Shown piece by piece: positions 23,772 to 33,021 of a stretch of DNA of 52,846 nucleotides. The stretch comes from CAZMXS01 sp964570325. GTDB lineage: Bacteria > Verrucomicrobiota > Kiritimatiellia > CAIQIC01 > CAZMXS01. A model generated the notes under the pieces. That model was not told the origin of the DNA and made no database searches. It was given only the letters and a program-made list of their open reading frames with translations. A program made the translations under genes and the position numbers. The stretch's first letter is position 1; every line of letters starts with the position of its first letter. The stretch spans positions 1-52,846 of the forward strand of contig CAZMXS010000029.1 in NCBI GenBank assembly GCA_964570325.1. The letters run 5' to 3'.

Positions 23772-26700
23772 CTACGGCAGTGTCACGCGAAGGCGGTAGC
23801 TGCGCGCGGGAGCCGCGCCGTCATTGGTATAGCTAAGCCAACCGCCAGTGCCCGCCACATTGGTCCAGATTGGCGCCCAGTTCAGGTTATTGCTAAAGGC
23901 GCCCAAGCTCGCCTGCAGATGATAGCGGCGATTGGAGGAACTGCCCCATTGGATCAGGCCCGCCCGGGCATCCGGACTAACGCCGGCCTTAAACACCAGC
24001 CAGGAATTGGAGTCCATCGGATCGGTGTCCCAAAAGAACTCATCATGATTGGAATAGCGGTCGCCGTCGCTGTTCTGCCCGGCGTCGGCGGCATTGGTCG
24101 GCGATAATCCGTTGCGCACCTCCCAGCCGTCCGGCATTTCGTCGCGGTCGCCGTCGGGATCGAGCGGGCTGCAGCCGTACGCGGCCTCGCCGGAATTCGC
24201 CAATTCGTCCGCGTCATAATCGCCGCTCGCGCCCAGCACGACAATGGAGCGGGCGGCGGCGGCGCCAAGGTTGCCGTAACCGTCGCCGGCCCAGACGTAA
24301 ACGGTGTTCACCGCCTCCACGGTGGGATTCGCCATAATCGCGGCCAACGCATTCGTCCAGGCGCCATTGGTTGTGCCGGCGCCGTTGGCCAGGCTGTAAT
24401 AATAGCGCGCCACGCCCACGCCTTCGTCCGTGAAATTCGACCAATTGACCGACAGGCTGGCATCGAACGTGAAGGCCGCGTCGTCCCCGATGTGCACCAC
24501 GGCAGCGGCGGCGGACGGAGGCTGATTGTCGAGCGTGAACACCGCCGCGGTCACCGCCGGCGCCGCCAGCGCCAGGTTGTCCGCGATCACGCGCACGCGC
24601 ACATTGGTACTGACGGCATTGGTCGGCAGGCCGCTGTTGCCGGCGGCCCGCGTGTCCCAGGTCAGCGCCAGCCGGTTGGTGCCGGCGGCCCCGCCGCCAT
24701 TGGTCGCGGCCACGCCGCCGATCTGGTAGTAGCACTGGGTCGGGGCCAGCGCCGCCGCCGCCGTGCCCGCGGCGGCGATCATTCGCACACCGAACCAGGC
24801 GGCGCCGCCGTTGGTGCTGGCCTCCACGCGGAGCATGCCCGGCCGCCCGCCGGCATCATAGTAAGTGTTGCTGATCGTCACCAGGCCGCGGCCGTCGGTC
24901 GAAGTCTGCGCGGCAAACGGCAGCGCCACCGCCGGGACAGCGGCCCGATACAACTCGGCCCAATCCCACCAAACCGAGCCACGCCCCGCGCCATAGTTTT
25001 GCGCGCCGACCAGCCAATAGGCGTTCAACAGTTTGTTGGAAAGCTGGTGATATCCGGTGGCCGCGCCGGAATCGGTCGTAATCGCGATGGGCTGGCCGCC
25101 CGCGTCCGCGAACCGCACGGCGTAACGGCCGTCGCCCAGCAGGACGCGCATCTGGATGCCGCCGGTGGCCGTCAGATAGCGGGAAACATTGGCGATAGTC
25201 CCGACGAAGCGCTCGGTGCCGTCACTGGACGGCGTCTCCGTCTTGGTGAACAGCGCCATGGTCAGCGTGTCCGCTCCGGAATCATAGCGGCCGTGCAGGT
25301 TCACCGCATTGGTGGCCGCCCAGCCGTTGATAAATTCAGAGCAAACGCTTAATACCGCGCGCAGATCCTCGCCGGACTGCGCGGCATCCACGCGGATCGT
25401 GCTGAGTTGCGCGGCAAACACATACCATTCGCCGTCGGAATCACTCCAGGATCGCGCCTCATTCAACAGGTAGCCGGCCGTCTGCCAATCGCTGCCGGGC
25501 GGCTTCACCCGGAAACGCCCGCCCGCCTCCTCGAACTCCGCGCCGCCCCAGTCATTGTAGCGCGTCCAGGCATTGCTGGTGGCGCCATCGTCGAAATCGT
25601 CGCGCACGGCGAATGTTGAGCCGACCGGCGCGTTCGTGTACAGGAAGACAAATCGGATGTTGGGCACGTTGTTGGTCAGCGTCCGCGCGCCGCTCCCCGG
25701 CTGCGTGCCGGTCCAGGTGGTCGGATCGGTGGACACATTGGCGGTGTTGCCCAACGATTGGTTGGTGGCCGTCTTGGAGTACCGCGCGTAGCCCAGGGGA
25801 GGGCGCTGCTTGGCGCTGCCGTCTATGGAAAAATCCACCAGCAGATTGCTGGCGCCGTTGTAGGCGAAGTTGGTTGCCAGCTTGAAATAGTACCAGCCGA
25901 CCGCGCCAATGTTCAGATTGGATTCGAACACCGTTGTCCAATCGGCCACGGCCCACTGGTTGGACAGGCTGTTTAACGGCGTGTGCGCCAGCCGGATCGT
26001 ATATTCCGGCAACGTGATCGTCGGATACCCGCTGACGTAGATCGCCAGCGAGGTAATGACGCCGGACTTGCCGATCTGGCCGGCCAGGTACAGCGCCTGC
26101 AAACGGGTTTTCTTCTCATTGGTGTCCAGCGGATAGCGCCATGTGGTCAGCGTGTTCGTCCCAACCTGCGCGACGTTCGGCGCGTTAGTCTCCGGCGGCG
26201 GCGGAATGTGCGGGTTGGTGGCGACCCCCGTGTAGACGCGCGTCCGGTTCCAGTACACTTCGCCGCGGCCGTCCCAGACGTTGGCGGCGCCCAGCAGATA
26301 TGAGCCGCCGTCCAACACGTGACCCAGGGCGTGCACGCCGGTGCTGGACCCGCTCACGGGCGTGATGGTCACGCCGTTGGTGCGGTAATTGGCGCGGACG
26401 TAATAATTGGTCGTGCGCAGGACGAATTGCAGCTCGAGGCCATTGGTATCCGCGTAGGCGGACACGTTCGGGATCGTCCCCTTGAAGTGCGAATAGCCCC
26501 AACTATAGAGCCAGTTGGTCTTGGTGTAGAACTCCACGGTCAGCGAGTCATTGGCCTGGTCATAGCCGCAACGCAATGACGCCGCGTTGGAGGAATTCCA
26601 CGGATCGTACCAGACGCTGCCGGAGATGAAGGACTGAATGAGAAAGACATCCAGACCCGCGGCGTCGTTGCTGGTGCTGGCGCGGGTGACGTTCACCGTG

Positions 26701-27650
26701 TAGAGGCTGGCGGAGAAGACATATTCACGGCCCTCCGGCGAGTACTGGAGCGCTCCGGCCGTGTGATAACCGAGCGTGTAGTGGTCGGTATCGGGCAGCT
26801 TAATCCGCAGCAGCTCGTTGGACTCGACCAAGCCGTCGGCGCCCGGCTCGCCGGTGTTGGCCCAGATGTTGCTCATCGTATTGTCGCTAAACTCATCCTG
26901 GACCAGCGTCCCGGTCGCGGCCATGGCGGTGAAGATAAAATCCTGCAGGATCATCTCCACCGCGTTGGTGTCGGTCGGCGCGGCGCTCTCGAACAGCCAC
27001 ATGTTCATATAAGTCCGCTCGTCGGCATGCTCGGGCACATCGGTCCCCGTGTAGGTCCAGTCGGCGATCATGGAGCCGGTGTTCGGCGTAGGCGAATGGC
27101 CGTACCAGCTCTGCCAGCGGATGTAGTCCGGCAGCCAGGTGAACTGGTGCGTGGTGTAGTCATTGGTAAAGTTGACCAGTTTTTTTTCCTGATGCCCGGC
27201 CGTATAGTAGGGTTGGAGCGTGTAGTGCAGGTTGGTCTGCGCCTCAACGGTGAAGGCCTTCGTGAACTCGATGTCAATTTCGTTGACGCCCCATGGATTC
27301 GCATAGGTGAACAGACCGCCAACGACGTTGGTGTCCAACTGATCCACCCGGTTGGCCACATACCACGTGTACGTCCCATAGCCCATGCTGTTGGTGGAGA
27401 CCACCTCGGCGCAATAATTGGTGCCGCCGCGCTTGACGATCTTCAGATGCAGACAGCCATTGGTGTCCACCCAGACGCCGTTGGTCGCCCAATAGTTCGG
27501 CCCCGGCTCGGCCCACTGGCCCCATGTGCGGACATCCCACTTGCGCCCCGCAAACGTCACCTGATGCGCACCCGCCTCGACCGCCAGCCCACCCGCCAGC
27601 ACCGCCAGCAGCAACCCGCCGCGCCCGCCATTTCGCCACACGCACGCCAT
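23772..27650 (-). CDS. Secreted GH16-type glycoside hydrolase with duplicated beta modules
   Basis: A 1,292-residue exported protein. A signal peptide covers about 1-28. The GH16 domain (about 30-245) holds the motif VNEIDIEF at residues 122-129, with Glu124, Asp126 and Glu128 as the catalytic triad of this family (laminarinase/lichenase/xyloglucanase folds). Then come two homologous modules, about 250-476 and 682-904 (both start D(E/D)F and end with SYLLGAAN.../YWLVGAQN...), with a linker module between, further Ig-like parts, and a C-terminal calcium-repeat segment (DPDGDRDEMPDGWEV and NSDGDRYSNHDEF, thrombospondin-3 type) plus a short beta domain ending SYRLRVTLP. AGGAG precedes the ATG. 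It would cleave a beta-1,3/1,4-glucan-type polysaccharide outside the cell; the exact substrate is not readable. Confidence 0.8.
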   Translation of the reverse strand: MACVWRNGGRGGLLLAVLAGGLAVEAGAHQVTFAGRKWDVRTWGQWAEPGPNYWATNGVWVDTNGCLHLKIVKRGGTNYCAEVVSTNSMGYGTYTWYVANRVDQLDTNVVGGLFTYANPWGVNEIDIEFTKAFTVEAQTNLHYTLQPYYTAGHQEKKLVNFTNDYTTHQFTWLPDYIRWQSWYGHSPTPNTGSMIADWTYTGTDVPEHADERTYMNMWLFESAAPTDTNAVEMILQDFIFTAMAATGTLVQDEFSDNTMSNIWANTGEPGADGLVESNELLRIKLPDTDHYTLGYHTAGALQYSPEGREYVFSASLYTVNVTRASTSNDAAGLDVFLIQSFISGSVWYDPWNSSNAASLRCGYDQANDSLTVEFYTKTNWLYSWGYSHFKGTIPNVSAYADTNGLELQFVLRTTNYYVRANYRTNGVTITPVSGSSTGVHALGHVLDGGSYLLGAANVWDGRGEVYWNRTRVYTGVATNPHIPPPPETNAPNVAQVGTNTLTTWRYPLDTNEKKTRLQALYLAGQIGKSGVITSLAIYVSGYPTITLPEYTIRLAHTPLNSLSNQWAVADWTTVFESNLNIGAVGWYYFKLATNFAYNGASNLLVDFSIDGSAKQRPPLGYARYSKTATNQSLGNTANVSTDPTTWTGTQPGSGARTLTNNVPNIRFVFLYTNAPVGSTFAVRDDFDDGATSNAWTRYNDWGGAEFEEAGGRFRVKPPGSDWQTAGYLLNEARSWSDSDGEWYVFAAQLSTIRVDAAQSGEDLRAVLSVCSEFINGWAATNAVNLHGRYDSGADTLTMALFTKTETPSSDGTERFVGTIANVSRYLTATGGIQMRVLLGDGRYAVRFADAGGQPIAITTDSGAATGYHQLSNKLLNAYWLVGAQNYGAGRGSVWWDWAELYRAAVPAVALPFAAQTSTDGRGLVTISNTYYDAGGRPGMLRVEASTNGGAAWFGVRMIAAAGTAAAALAPTQCYYQIGGVAATNGGGAAGTNRLALTWDTRAAGNSGLPTNAVSTNVRVRVIADNLALAAPAVTAAVFTLDNQPPSAAAAVVHIGDDAAFTFDASLSVNWSNFTDEGVGVARYYYSLANGAGTTNGAWTNALAAIMANPTVEAVNTVYVWAGDGYGNLGAAAARSIVVLGASGDYDADELANSGEAAYGCSPLDPDGDRDEMPDGWEVRNGLSPTNAADAGQNSDGDRYSNHDEFFWDTDPMDSNSWLVFKAGVSPDARAGLIQWGSSSNRRYHLQASLGAFSNNLNWAPIWTNVAGTGGWLSYTNDGAAPARSYRLRVTLP

Positions 27651-27863
27651 AAATGATCTCCTGTGTATACCGCTATTGTACCAGTATACAGATACTTGGC
27701 GTTTTTGTTAAATCACCGGATCATCCCCTGATCGCCGGATTGGACCTTGATCATCCGCCCCGCGCTCAACGCAAAGGGTAAACATACTAGTATGGTTTTA
27801 GTATACCTGTTCAATGGCGCACGGTATAGGCCGCGGGCGGGTGCAAAAAACGCCGGCGCGGCT
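27651..27863 (-). promoter_or_regulatory. Intergenic region upstream of the GH16 gene, several short palindromes
   Basis: Contains three GTATAC palindromes (27665-27670, 27684-27689, 27801-27806), the perfect palindrome CATACTAGTATG (27783-27794), and CCGGATCA/TGATCGCCGG-like repeats near 27716-27738. TACAAT close to 27675 (minus) may be a -10 element. Likely holds the GH16 promoter and operators; the upstream gene (GH26) ends at 27864 in the same direction. Confidence 0.4.
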
Positions 27864-30800
27864 TCAAGGCACGACCAGCCGATAATAACCGCGCGGCTGG
27901 CCCGCAATGGTATTGGTCACCACCAGCTCTTCGTCCCGCGCGGCCGTGATCAGGGCGCCGACATCCTGCCAGGCCGCCGGCAGATTGGTGGCCATTTGCA
28001 CGCGATAGGTGACGCCGGATCCCGCCTGCCAGGCGAGCATGAAGCCTGGCGGATTGAAGATCGGCGCGGCCGCGCCAACATGCAGATAGGAACCGCCGTC
28101 CCAGGGATCCGTGCGCGCGCGATACTCGGACAGGTTCGGATAGCGGTCACCGTCCGAATCCAGCGCGGCATCGGCGCGCAGGCGCGGATTCAGGCCATGC
28201 GCCAACTCCCACTCGTCGTTCATCCCGTCGCTGTCGTCGTCCGCCTCCGCCCCAAACGGCACGCCGTTGCTGTTTGAATCCACCACCGCCTGCAAGGCGT
28301 CCACATACACGGTCGCCGGACCCGTCACGGGCAGGTCTATCTGCAGATACAGGTTCAACCACACCGAACTGTCATGCCGCGTCCAGTCATACGGGATCAC
28401 CAGTGTGTGCCAGGCCCCGTCGTTCGGGCAGGCGTTGGTCCCGAGGTTGTCCCAACCCGTCTCGCTGCTCTGCATGATCAGCCGGAATGACGCCCACGCC
28501 ACATTGGTCGGCGTCCGCGCTCGCAGATACACGCAATTATAGTTGGTCCACGTCAACGCATCCTGCCGCGCGCTGAAGTCCGCCATCACGGTCTTGCCGT
28601 AAGGCGACGACGAATTGTCGAAGTCCACGCGCACTCCCGCCCGTCCCTCGTATGGCTGGTTCGTGTCCAGCGTCACGGCGAACGGCGCCCCACCCCCGCC
28701 CCAACCCTCCAGCGAGCAGTTCCACCCGTACACATATCCCCGCAAATCGTCGGCATGCAGAAAATGCCGGCGCCCATTCTTCATCGCATTCAACCATCCG
28801 TAGTACGCCGACTGCACGGCCGCGTTCGAGGTCACCGTCCAGTTCACCCAGTCGCTTTGCGCCTCGGCCTCGATCTTATACCAGTTGAACCAGTTGATCG
28901 CCTTCAGCATCGGCAACTGCTCGGCCACGTCCCGCGCATTGGCGTTATCGCCGCCGATATTGAACAACTGCTCCATCCACCGGTTCTTGATGTATAATTC
29001 ATCGTTCGTCTGCTGCGGCGGCCAATAGGGATTCCCTGAACTCGGACACGACGGCCGGTAATAACCCGCGGTTTCCGGCACCATCATCGGCTTATCCCGG
29101 CCCACCGCCCAAATTGCATGGAAATCCGGGTTCCAGGTGTTGTCGCCGTTCGGCCCGTTATAGTTGCCGGTGATCTGCGACCAGAATTTATTCGTCTCCG
29201 GCCAGCAGTTGTACCACCACGGGTACACCGTCCCCCAATGGTACAGCGTCATTCCCACCCAATCCACATACGCGTCGCCCGGATAAAACGGCTCGTATGG
29301 ATCGTCCTGCAGCACGCCGCCGTCATTCTTCAGGTATCCGTCTCCATTGCTGTCCAGCAGATACCAGTCCGCGGCCGATCCGTAGCCCGCCACGTAGGTC
29401 GCCTTGGTCATGTTATTGTACGCCCCATAGGGATAGGCGCCCGCCACGTTCGGCGCCCACAGCAAGGCGGTGTTGGTCGCCGTCGCGTGCACACTGCTTG
29501 CCAGCAGGCGGAATTTCTCCCGATACAACGCCGGCCGCATCTTCCATGCATACCAGTCCCCGTTCATCTCATGCGCAAACCGGATCATGATCGGCACACC
29601 GCGGCCGTTCCAGTACGCGCACCAGTTCGCAAACGACTGACAGTCGTTGCTCGTGATGCTCCCCAACCCCGCCGTCGGCTCCAGCGTCGCCACGAACATG
29701 CCCCCCACCTCGCGCACCAGCGCGATATGGTTGCTCAACGCCAGGTAATGCGGCGCGTCCACCGGGAACACCGTGAAGTCCACGAACGCCGTATGGTCCC
29801 AGCCCACCCGCGCGTTGAACTGCAACGGCGACTCCTGGCCCCAATCGAGGTTCGCCCCGATCATGCACCCGGCCGCCGGCTCCAGGCGCGCCAGCGCCGA
29901 CACGGCCTGGGTCGTCAGGTTCAACGCGTCACACTTGAATGCCGCGTTGAGCCCCTGGCCCTCCGCCGCAATCACCGCCCGCACCTTCACCGTGTTCGTC
30001 GGCGCCCAGCCCTCCACCTCGTAATAGGTCCAGTCCGGCCCCACGCCCGAGACAACGGCAATGTTGGTCCCAATCATGTGGTCGCTGCCGTCATAATACT
30101 CCAGTTTCAGATACAGCCCGCTGAAGGTGTAGTTCGTGTCCGCGCAAAAATAGCCCGACAGCCAATACTTTGCCGCTCCGCTGCGCGCCACATCCTGATA
30201 CCAACCGCCGCTGGCGTTGGCGCCACCCCAGTTATGCAAGCTCGCCAACCACCCGTCCCCATCGTAGGAGCCCCAATTCTCCCGCGTCGCGTCGCCCCAC
30301 CGATTCCAATACTGGGCCGCCGCGTTCGCGTTGGTTGTCCCATCCGGCCCGTAACGGAAACCACCGTTCTGCAACAGCGTCGGCGCCTCGGGCGGCAGCC
30401 CACCCGTCGTCGAAAACGTGATACTGGTCGCCGCCGCCGCCAGGCATGCGCCGTTTTCCACGGCCTGCCCGGCGAAAGCGAAATACACCGTCTGGCTGTA
30501 GTCCAGCGCGGGGGTGATCGTGAAGGTGGTCTTGGCCTCGTTGACGCTGACGCCAAATGGCACCCACGCGCCTCCCGCGTGGCTCAAGCGGACCACCACC
30601 AGATTGCTCAAGGCCGCCGTCCCGTTCAGCAGCGGCAGGCCATTGGTGTGGCGCATCGCCGCGGAAAAGGCGACTTGAATCGAACTGCCCGGCGCGACGC
30701 CGGTCGCGCCATCGGCCGGCGCCACCGTGTAGGGCGGCACGTACACCAACGGCGTCCCCGCCTGCGTCAGTTCGGCGTTGTCGAACTCCGCCTGGTTGGA

Positions 30801-32972
30801 ACCCGTGCTGTGGGAATAACCCATCGAGACGCGCACGGCGTTCACGCTGGCCACATTGGCGGTGACGGAAAGACTGTGCACGATCCAGGCGGTGGACGTG
30901 GCCAGCATATCGGCATAAATGTTGCGCTCGTTGACCGCGCTGGTGGCGCTGCCGGAAAGCGCCTCGATCCGCATCCAGATGTTGGAGGTGGTCGAACGCA
31001 GGTTGCCCAGCCGGCCGGTGATGCGGAAGGTGTACTGCCCGCCGTCCAACGGCGTAACGCGGCAAACCTGATAGAAGGTACCGGAGGAGCCCGGCGTCCA
31101 AGTCGGCATGACCATGCCACCGCTCGCGGCCGGACCCGCCCACGGGGCAATCACGCAACTGCCCGACGTCTTCCACGGCGAGGGCGACTGGTCAAACGAC
31201 GCATCCTTGACCCCGGTCTTCACCAGGGTCATGCCCAACGCCGCGGTGCGCGCCACCCCGGAGGTGCACTGGCTCGCGCCGAGGGTCAGGCGATTGGTCC
31301 GGATATCGCTGGCGTACACATTGCTCGCGTTGCCGCTGAGCACCACCACGGCGCTGGTGGCGTCCAGACGCGTAACCGTGCCGACGCCAACGCCGGCGGG
31401 CAGCCCCGCGAAAGACCACTGGGATGCATTGAGACTGCCGGCAAAGGCATCGCCCTGGAGATAAACGGCGATCGGCTCGCCATTCTCGTGGCGCGCCAGG
31501 ATTTCACCATCGTCGTACATATCGAGCGGCTCGATCACCCGGTACATGGCCAGGGCATAACGTTGGCCGAACTCGCGCTGCGCGTTTCCGCTGAAATGAT
31601 GGTTATCCGGATTCCCCTCAAGGTCATCCGAGGGCGCGCAGCCCGTGCGCGCCTTGTATTGCGGCAGCGCCTGCAAGGCCGCCTGCACCGGGGCGGCGTA
31701 AGCAGAATAACTCTGGCCGGCGTTGACAAAAAAATCGCCCATTTCACCGACGATGAACGGCAAATCCGGCCGGCCGAGGTCGGCCCGCAGGTCGTCAATC
31801 AACTGGTTGAGCTTGTTGCTGTAAACGGAAGCCAGGACGGAATCGCCGCTGTCGCCCTCGCCCTGGTGCCAGATGATGCCCGCCAGGTTGCCGTAGTTCG
31901 TGGCGAACCGGACGCGGTCGAGCGTGCTCTGGTAGAGATTGGTGCCGTAATCGTTGCCCCAGCCGTCCACGTCGCCGATCGCGATGTTGTCGGTCCAGTA
32001 GATGGTCGCGGAATTGGTTTTCTGCCACCAATCAATCGCCGTGCCGCCGTGCGCGTTGGGCACCAACAGGATTTGGGTGTCCGGCCAGGCGTCCGCCAAC
32101 GTCTCGCCAAAGGTCTTGCCGGGGCCGACACCCATCCAGTTATAGACATAGTTGGGGTCGGATTCGTTGGTAATCGTGCAGTTGTAACGGAAATCGTGAT
32201 GGGTCAATGGGTCCACCGCCGCGCGCCACACTTTGCCGACGAAGGGATTATTGGTCTGGTCGGCCGGATTGCGGCGCGACAATTGCTGCACGCGCGCGTG
32301 CGGCTGGTTGGCGCCGCTGGCATAGGTGTAGGAGTAAAAGCTGTTCCAGCCGGTCATATTGGACTGGCCCAGCAGGACAAACACGTTGGTCTTCGTCACC
32401 GCCGGCGGCGGGTCGCTCTGGATCAGGCTCGCGTTGTCCCAACGGGCCACGCGATAATCACCACCCACCCCCGTACCGGCGGAAAAGCCGACTTCAACCA
32501 GAATCCGGTTGAAATTCAACCCGGAGGTGTTGGTGTAGCCCGCCGCCCAGCGCAGCCAGCCTGATGAGTTCGTAAAAGCCGCATAAATGTTATTGGTGAC
32601 GGTCTGCACGGGAGTGGCATCCTGCAGAAATTGCAGCCGCAGATAGAGGTCGGCGGTCGAGGACCGGAACTCCGCGCCGCACAGGCCGTCAACCGTAAAT
32701 TGAAACACGCTGCCATTCGAGGTGCTGACGCCGGTGACCGTCTGGCGGAACCAACCGGAGGCGCCCGCCCACCAATTGCCGAGGACGACGCCGTTGGTGC
32801 CGTCCCTGGCCGCCCACCCCGCCATCATCACCCCACCCGTGCCGGCCAGTTCCCAATGATTGGTGCCGGCTTCCATGTCGCCATTCTGCAAGAGTTCCAC
32901 CCCTGGCGCCATTGCGGCGCAGCCCCAAACCCAGACCGTCAGCCAGTGCGCGAATCTTCTCATTCGGGACAT
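27864..32972 (-). CDS. Multi-enzyme secreted hemicellulase: SASA/CE6-type esterase plus GH26 mannanase-type
   Basis: A 1,702-residue exported protein. Signal peptide about 1-24; a CBM-like module 25-185; a SASA-type esterase domain (193-485) with GQSNM (Ser204), the HQGEGD block (369-374) and NHHFS (457-461), as in acetyl-xylan/sialate esterases. Next a CBM-like module (585-740), an SbsA-type Ig domain (747-858) and a CBM (865-1022). The GH26 domain (1030-1400) has the acid/base Glu1135 (FAHEMNG) and nucleophile Glu1300 (VPETAG), the pattern of beta-mannanases. A CBM (1405-1565), calcium repeats (1573-1625) and a beta domain ending YYRLVVP follow. Start: ATG at 32972, or 32963 with better spacing to AGGAAAGG. 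It would cleave and deacetylate acetylated mannan outside the cell. Confidence 0.8.
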   Translation of the reverse strand: MSRMRRFAHWLTVWVWGCAAMAPGVELLQNGDMEAGTNHWELAGTGGVMMAGWAARDGTNGVVLGNWWAGASGWFRQTVTGVSTSNGSVFQFTVDGLCGAEFRSSTADLYLRLQFLQDATPVQTVTNNIYAAFTNSSGWLRWAAGYTNTSGLNFNRILVEVGFSAGTGVGGDYRVARWDNASLIQSDPPPAVTKTNVFVLLGQSNMTGWNSFYSYTYASGANQPHARVQQLSRRNPADQTNNPFVGKVWRAAVDPLTHHDFRYNCTITNESDPNYVYNWMGVGPGKTFGETLADAWPDTQILLVPNAHGGTAIDWWQKTNSATIYWTDNIAIGDVDGWGNDYGTNLYQSTLDRVRFATNYGNLAGIIWHQGEGDSGDSVLASVYSNKLNQLIDDLRADLGRPDLPFIVGEMGDFFVNAGQSYSAYAAPVQAALQALPQYKARTGCAPSDDLEGNPDNHHFSGNAQREFGQRYALAMYRVIEPLDMYDDGEILARHENGEPIAVYLQGDAFAGSLNASQWSFAGLPAGVGVGTVTRLDATSAVVVLSGNASNVYASDIRTNRLTLGASQCTSGVARTAALGMTLVKTGVKDASFDQSPSPWKTSGSCVIAPWAGPAASGGMVMPTWTPGSSGTFYQVCRVTPLDGGQYTFRITGRLGNLRSTTSNIWMRIEALSGSATSAVNERNIYADMLATSTAWIVHSLSVTANVASVNAVRVSMGYSHSTGSNQAEFDNAELTQAGTPLVYVPPYTVAPADGATGVAPGSSIQVAFSAAMRHTNGLPLLNGTAALSNLVVVRLSHAGGAWVPFGVSVNEAKTTFTITPALDYSQTVYFAFAGQAVENGACLAAAATSITFSTTGGLPPEAPTLLQNGGFRYGPDGTTNANAAAQYWNRWGDATRENWGSYDGDGWLASLHNWGGANASGGWYQDVARSGAAKYWLSGYFCADTNYTFSGLYLKLEYYDGSDHMIGTNIAVVSGVGPDWTYYEVEGWAPTNTVKVRAVIAAEGQGLNAAFKCDALNLTTQAVSALARLEPAAGCMIGANLDWGQESPLQFNARVGWDHTAFVDFTVFPVDAPHYLALSNHIALVREVGGMFVATLEPTAGLGSITSNDCQSFANWCAYWNGRGVPIMIRFAHEMNGDWYAWKMRPALYREKFRLLASSVHATATNTALLWAPNVAGAYPYGAYNNMTKATYVAGYGSAADWYLLDSNGDGYLKNDGGVLQDDPYEPFYPGDAYVDWVGMTLYHWGTVYPWWYNCWPETNKFWSQITGNYNGPNGDNTWNPDFHAIWAVGRDKPMMVPETAGYYRPSCPSSGNPYWPPQQTNDELYIKNRWMEQLFNIGGDNANARDVAEQLPMLKAINWFNWYKIEAEAQSDWVNWTVTSNAAVQSAYYGWLNAMKNGRRHFLHADDLRGYVYGWNCSLEGWGGGGAPFAVTLDTNQPYEGRAGVRVDFDNSSSPYGKTVMADFSARQDALTWTNYNCVYLRARTPTNVAWASFRLIMQSSETGWDNLGTNACPNDGAWHTLVIPYDWTRHDSSVWLNLYLQIDLPVTGPATVYVDALQAVVDSNSNGVPFGAEADDDSDGMNDEWELAHGLNPRLRADAALDSDGDRYPNLSEYRARTDPWDGGSYLHVGAAAPIFNPPGFMLAWQAGSGVTYRVQMATNLPAAWQDVGALITAARDEELVVTNTIAGQPRGYYRLVVP

Positions 32973-33021
32973 CCTTTCCTGTGAGCTAATATACCCGGCC
33001 CATCCTCCCGCTGATCCTTTT

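Noticed and set aside
23522..23836. Possible 104-residue plus-strand gene next to the amtB leader
   Set aside because: Overlaps the GH16 end, no start signal, no recognisable domain.
29118..32564. Very long open frame opposite the GH26 fusion gene (about 1,148 codons)
   Set aside because: Antisense shadow: Arg/His/Pro-rich, no domain motif, no ribosome-binding site. The opposite strand has complete domains and catalytic residues.
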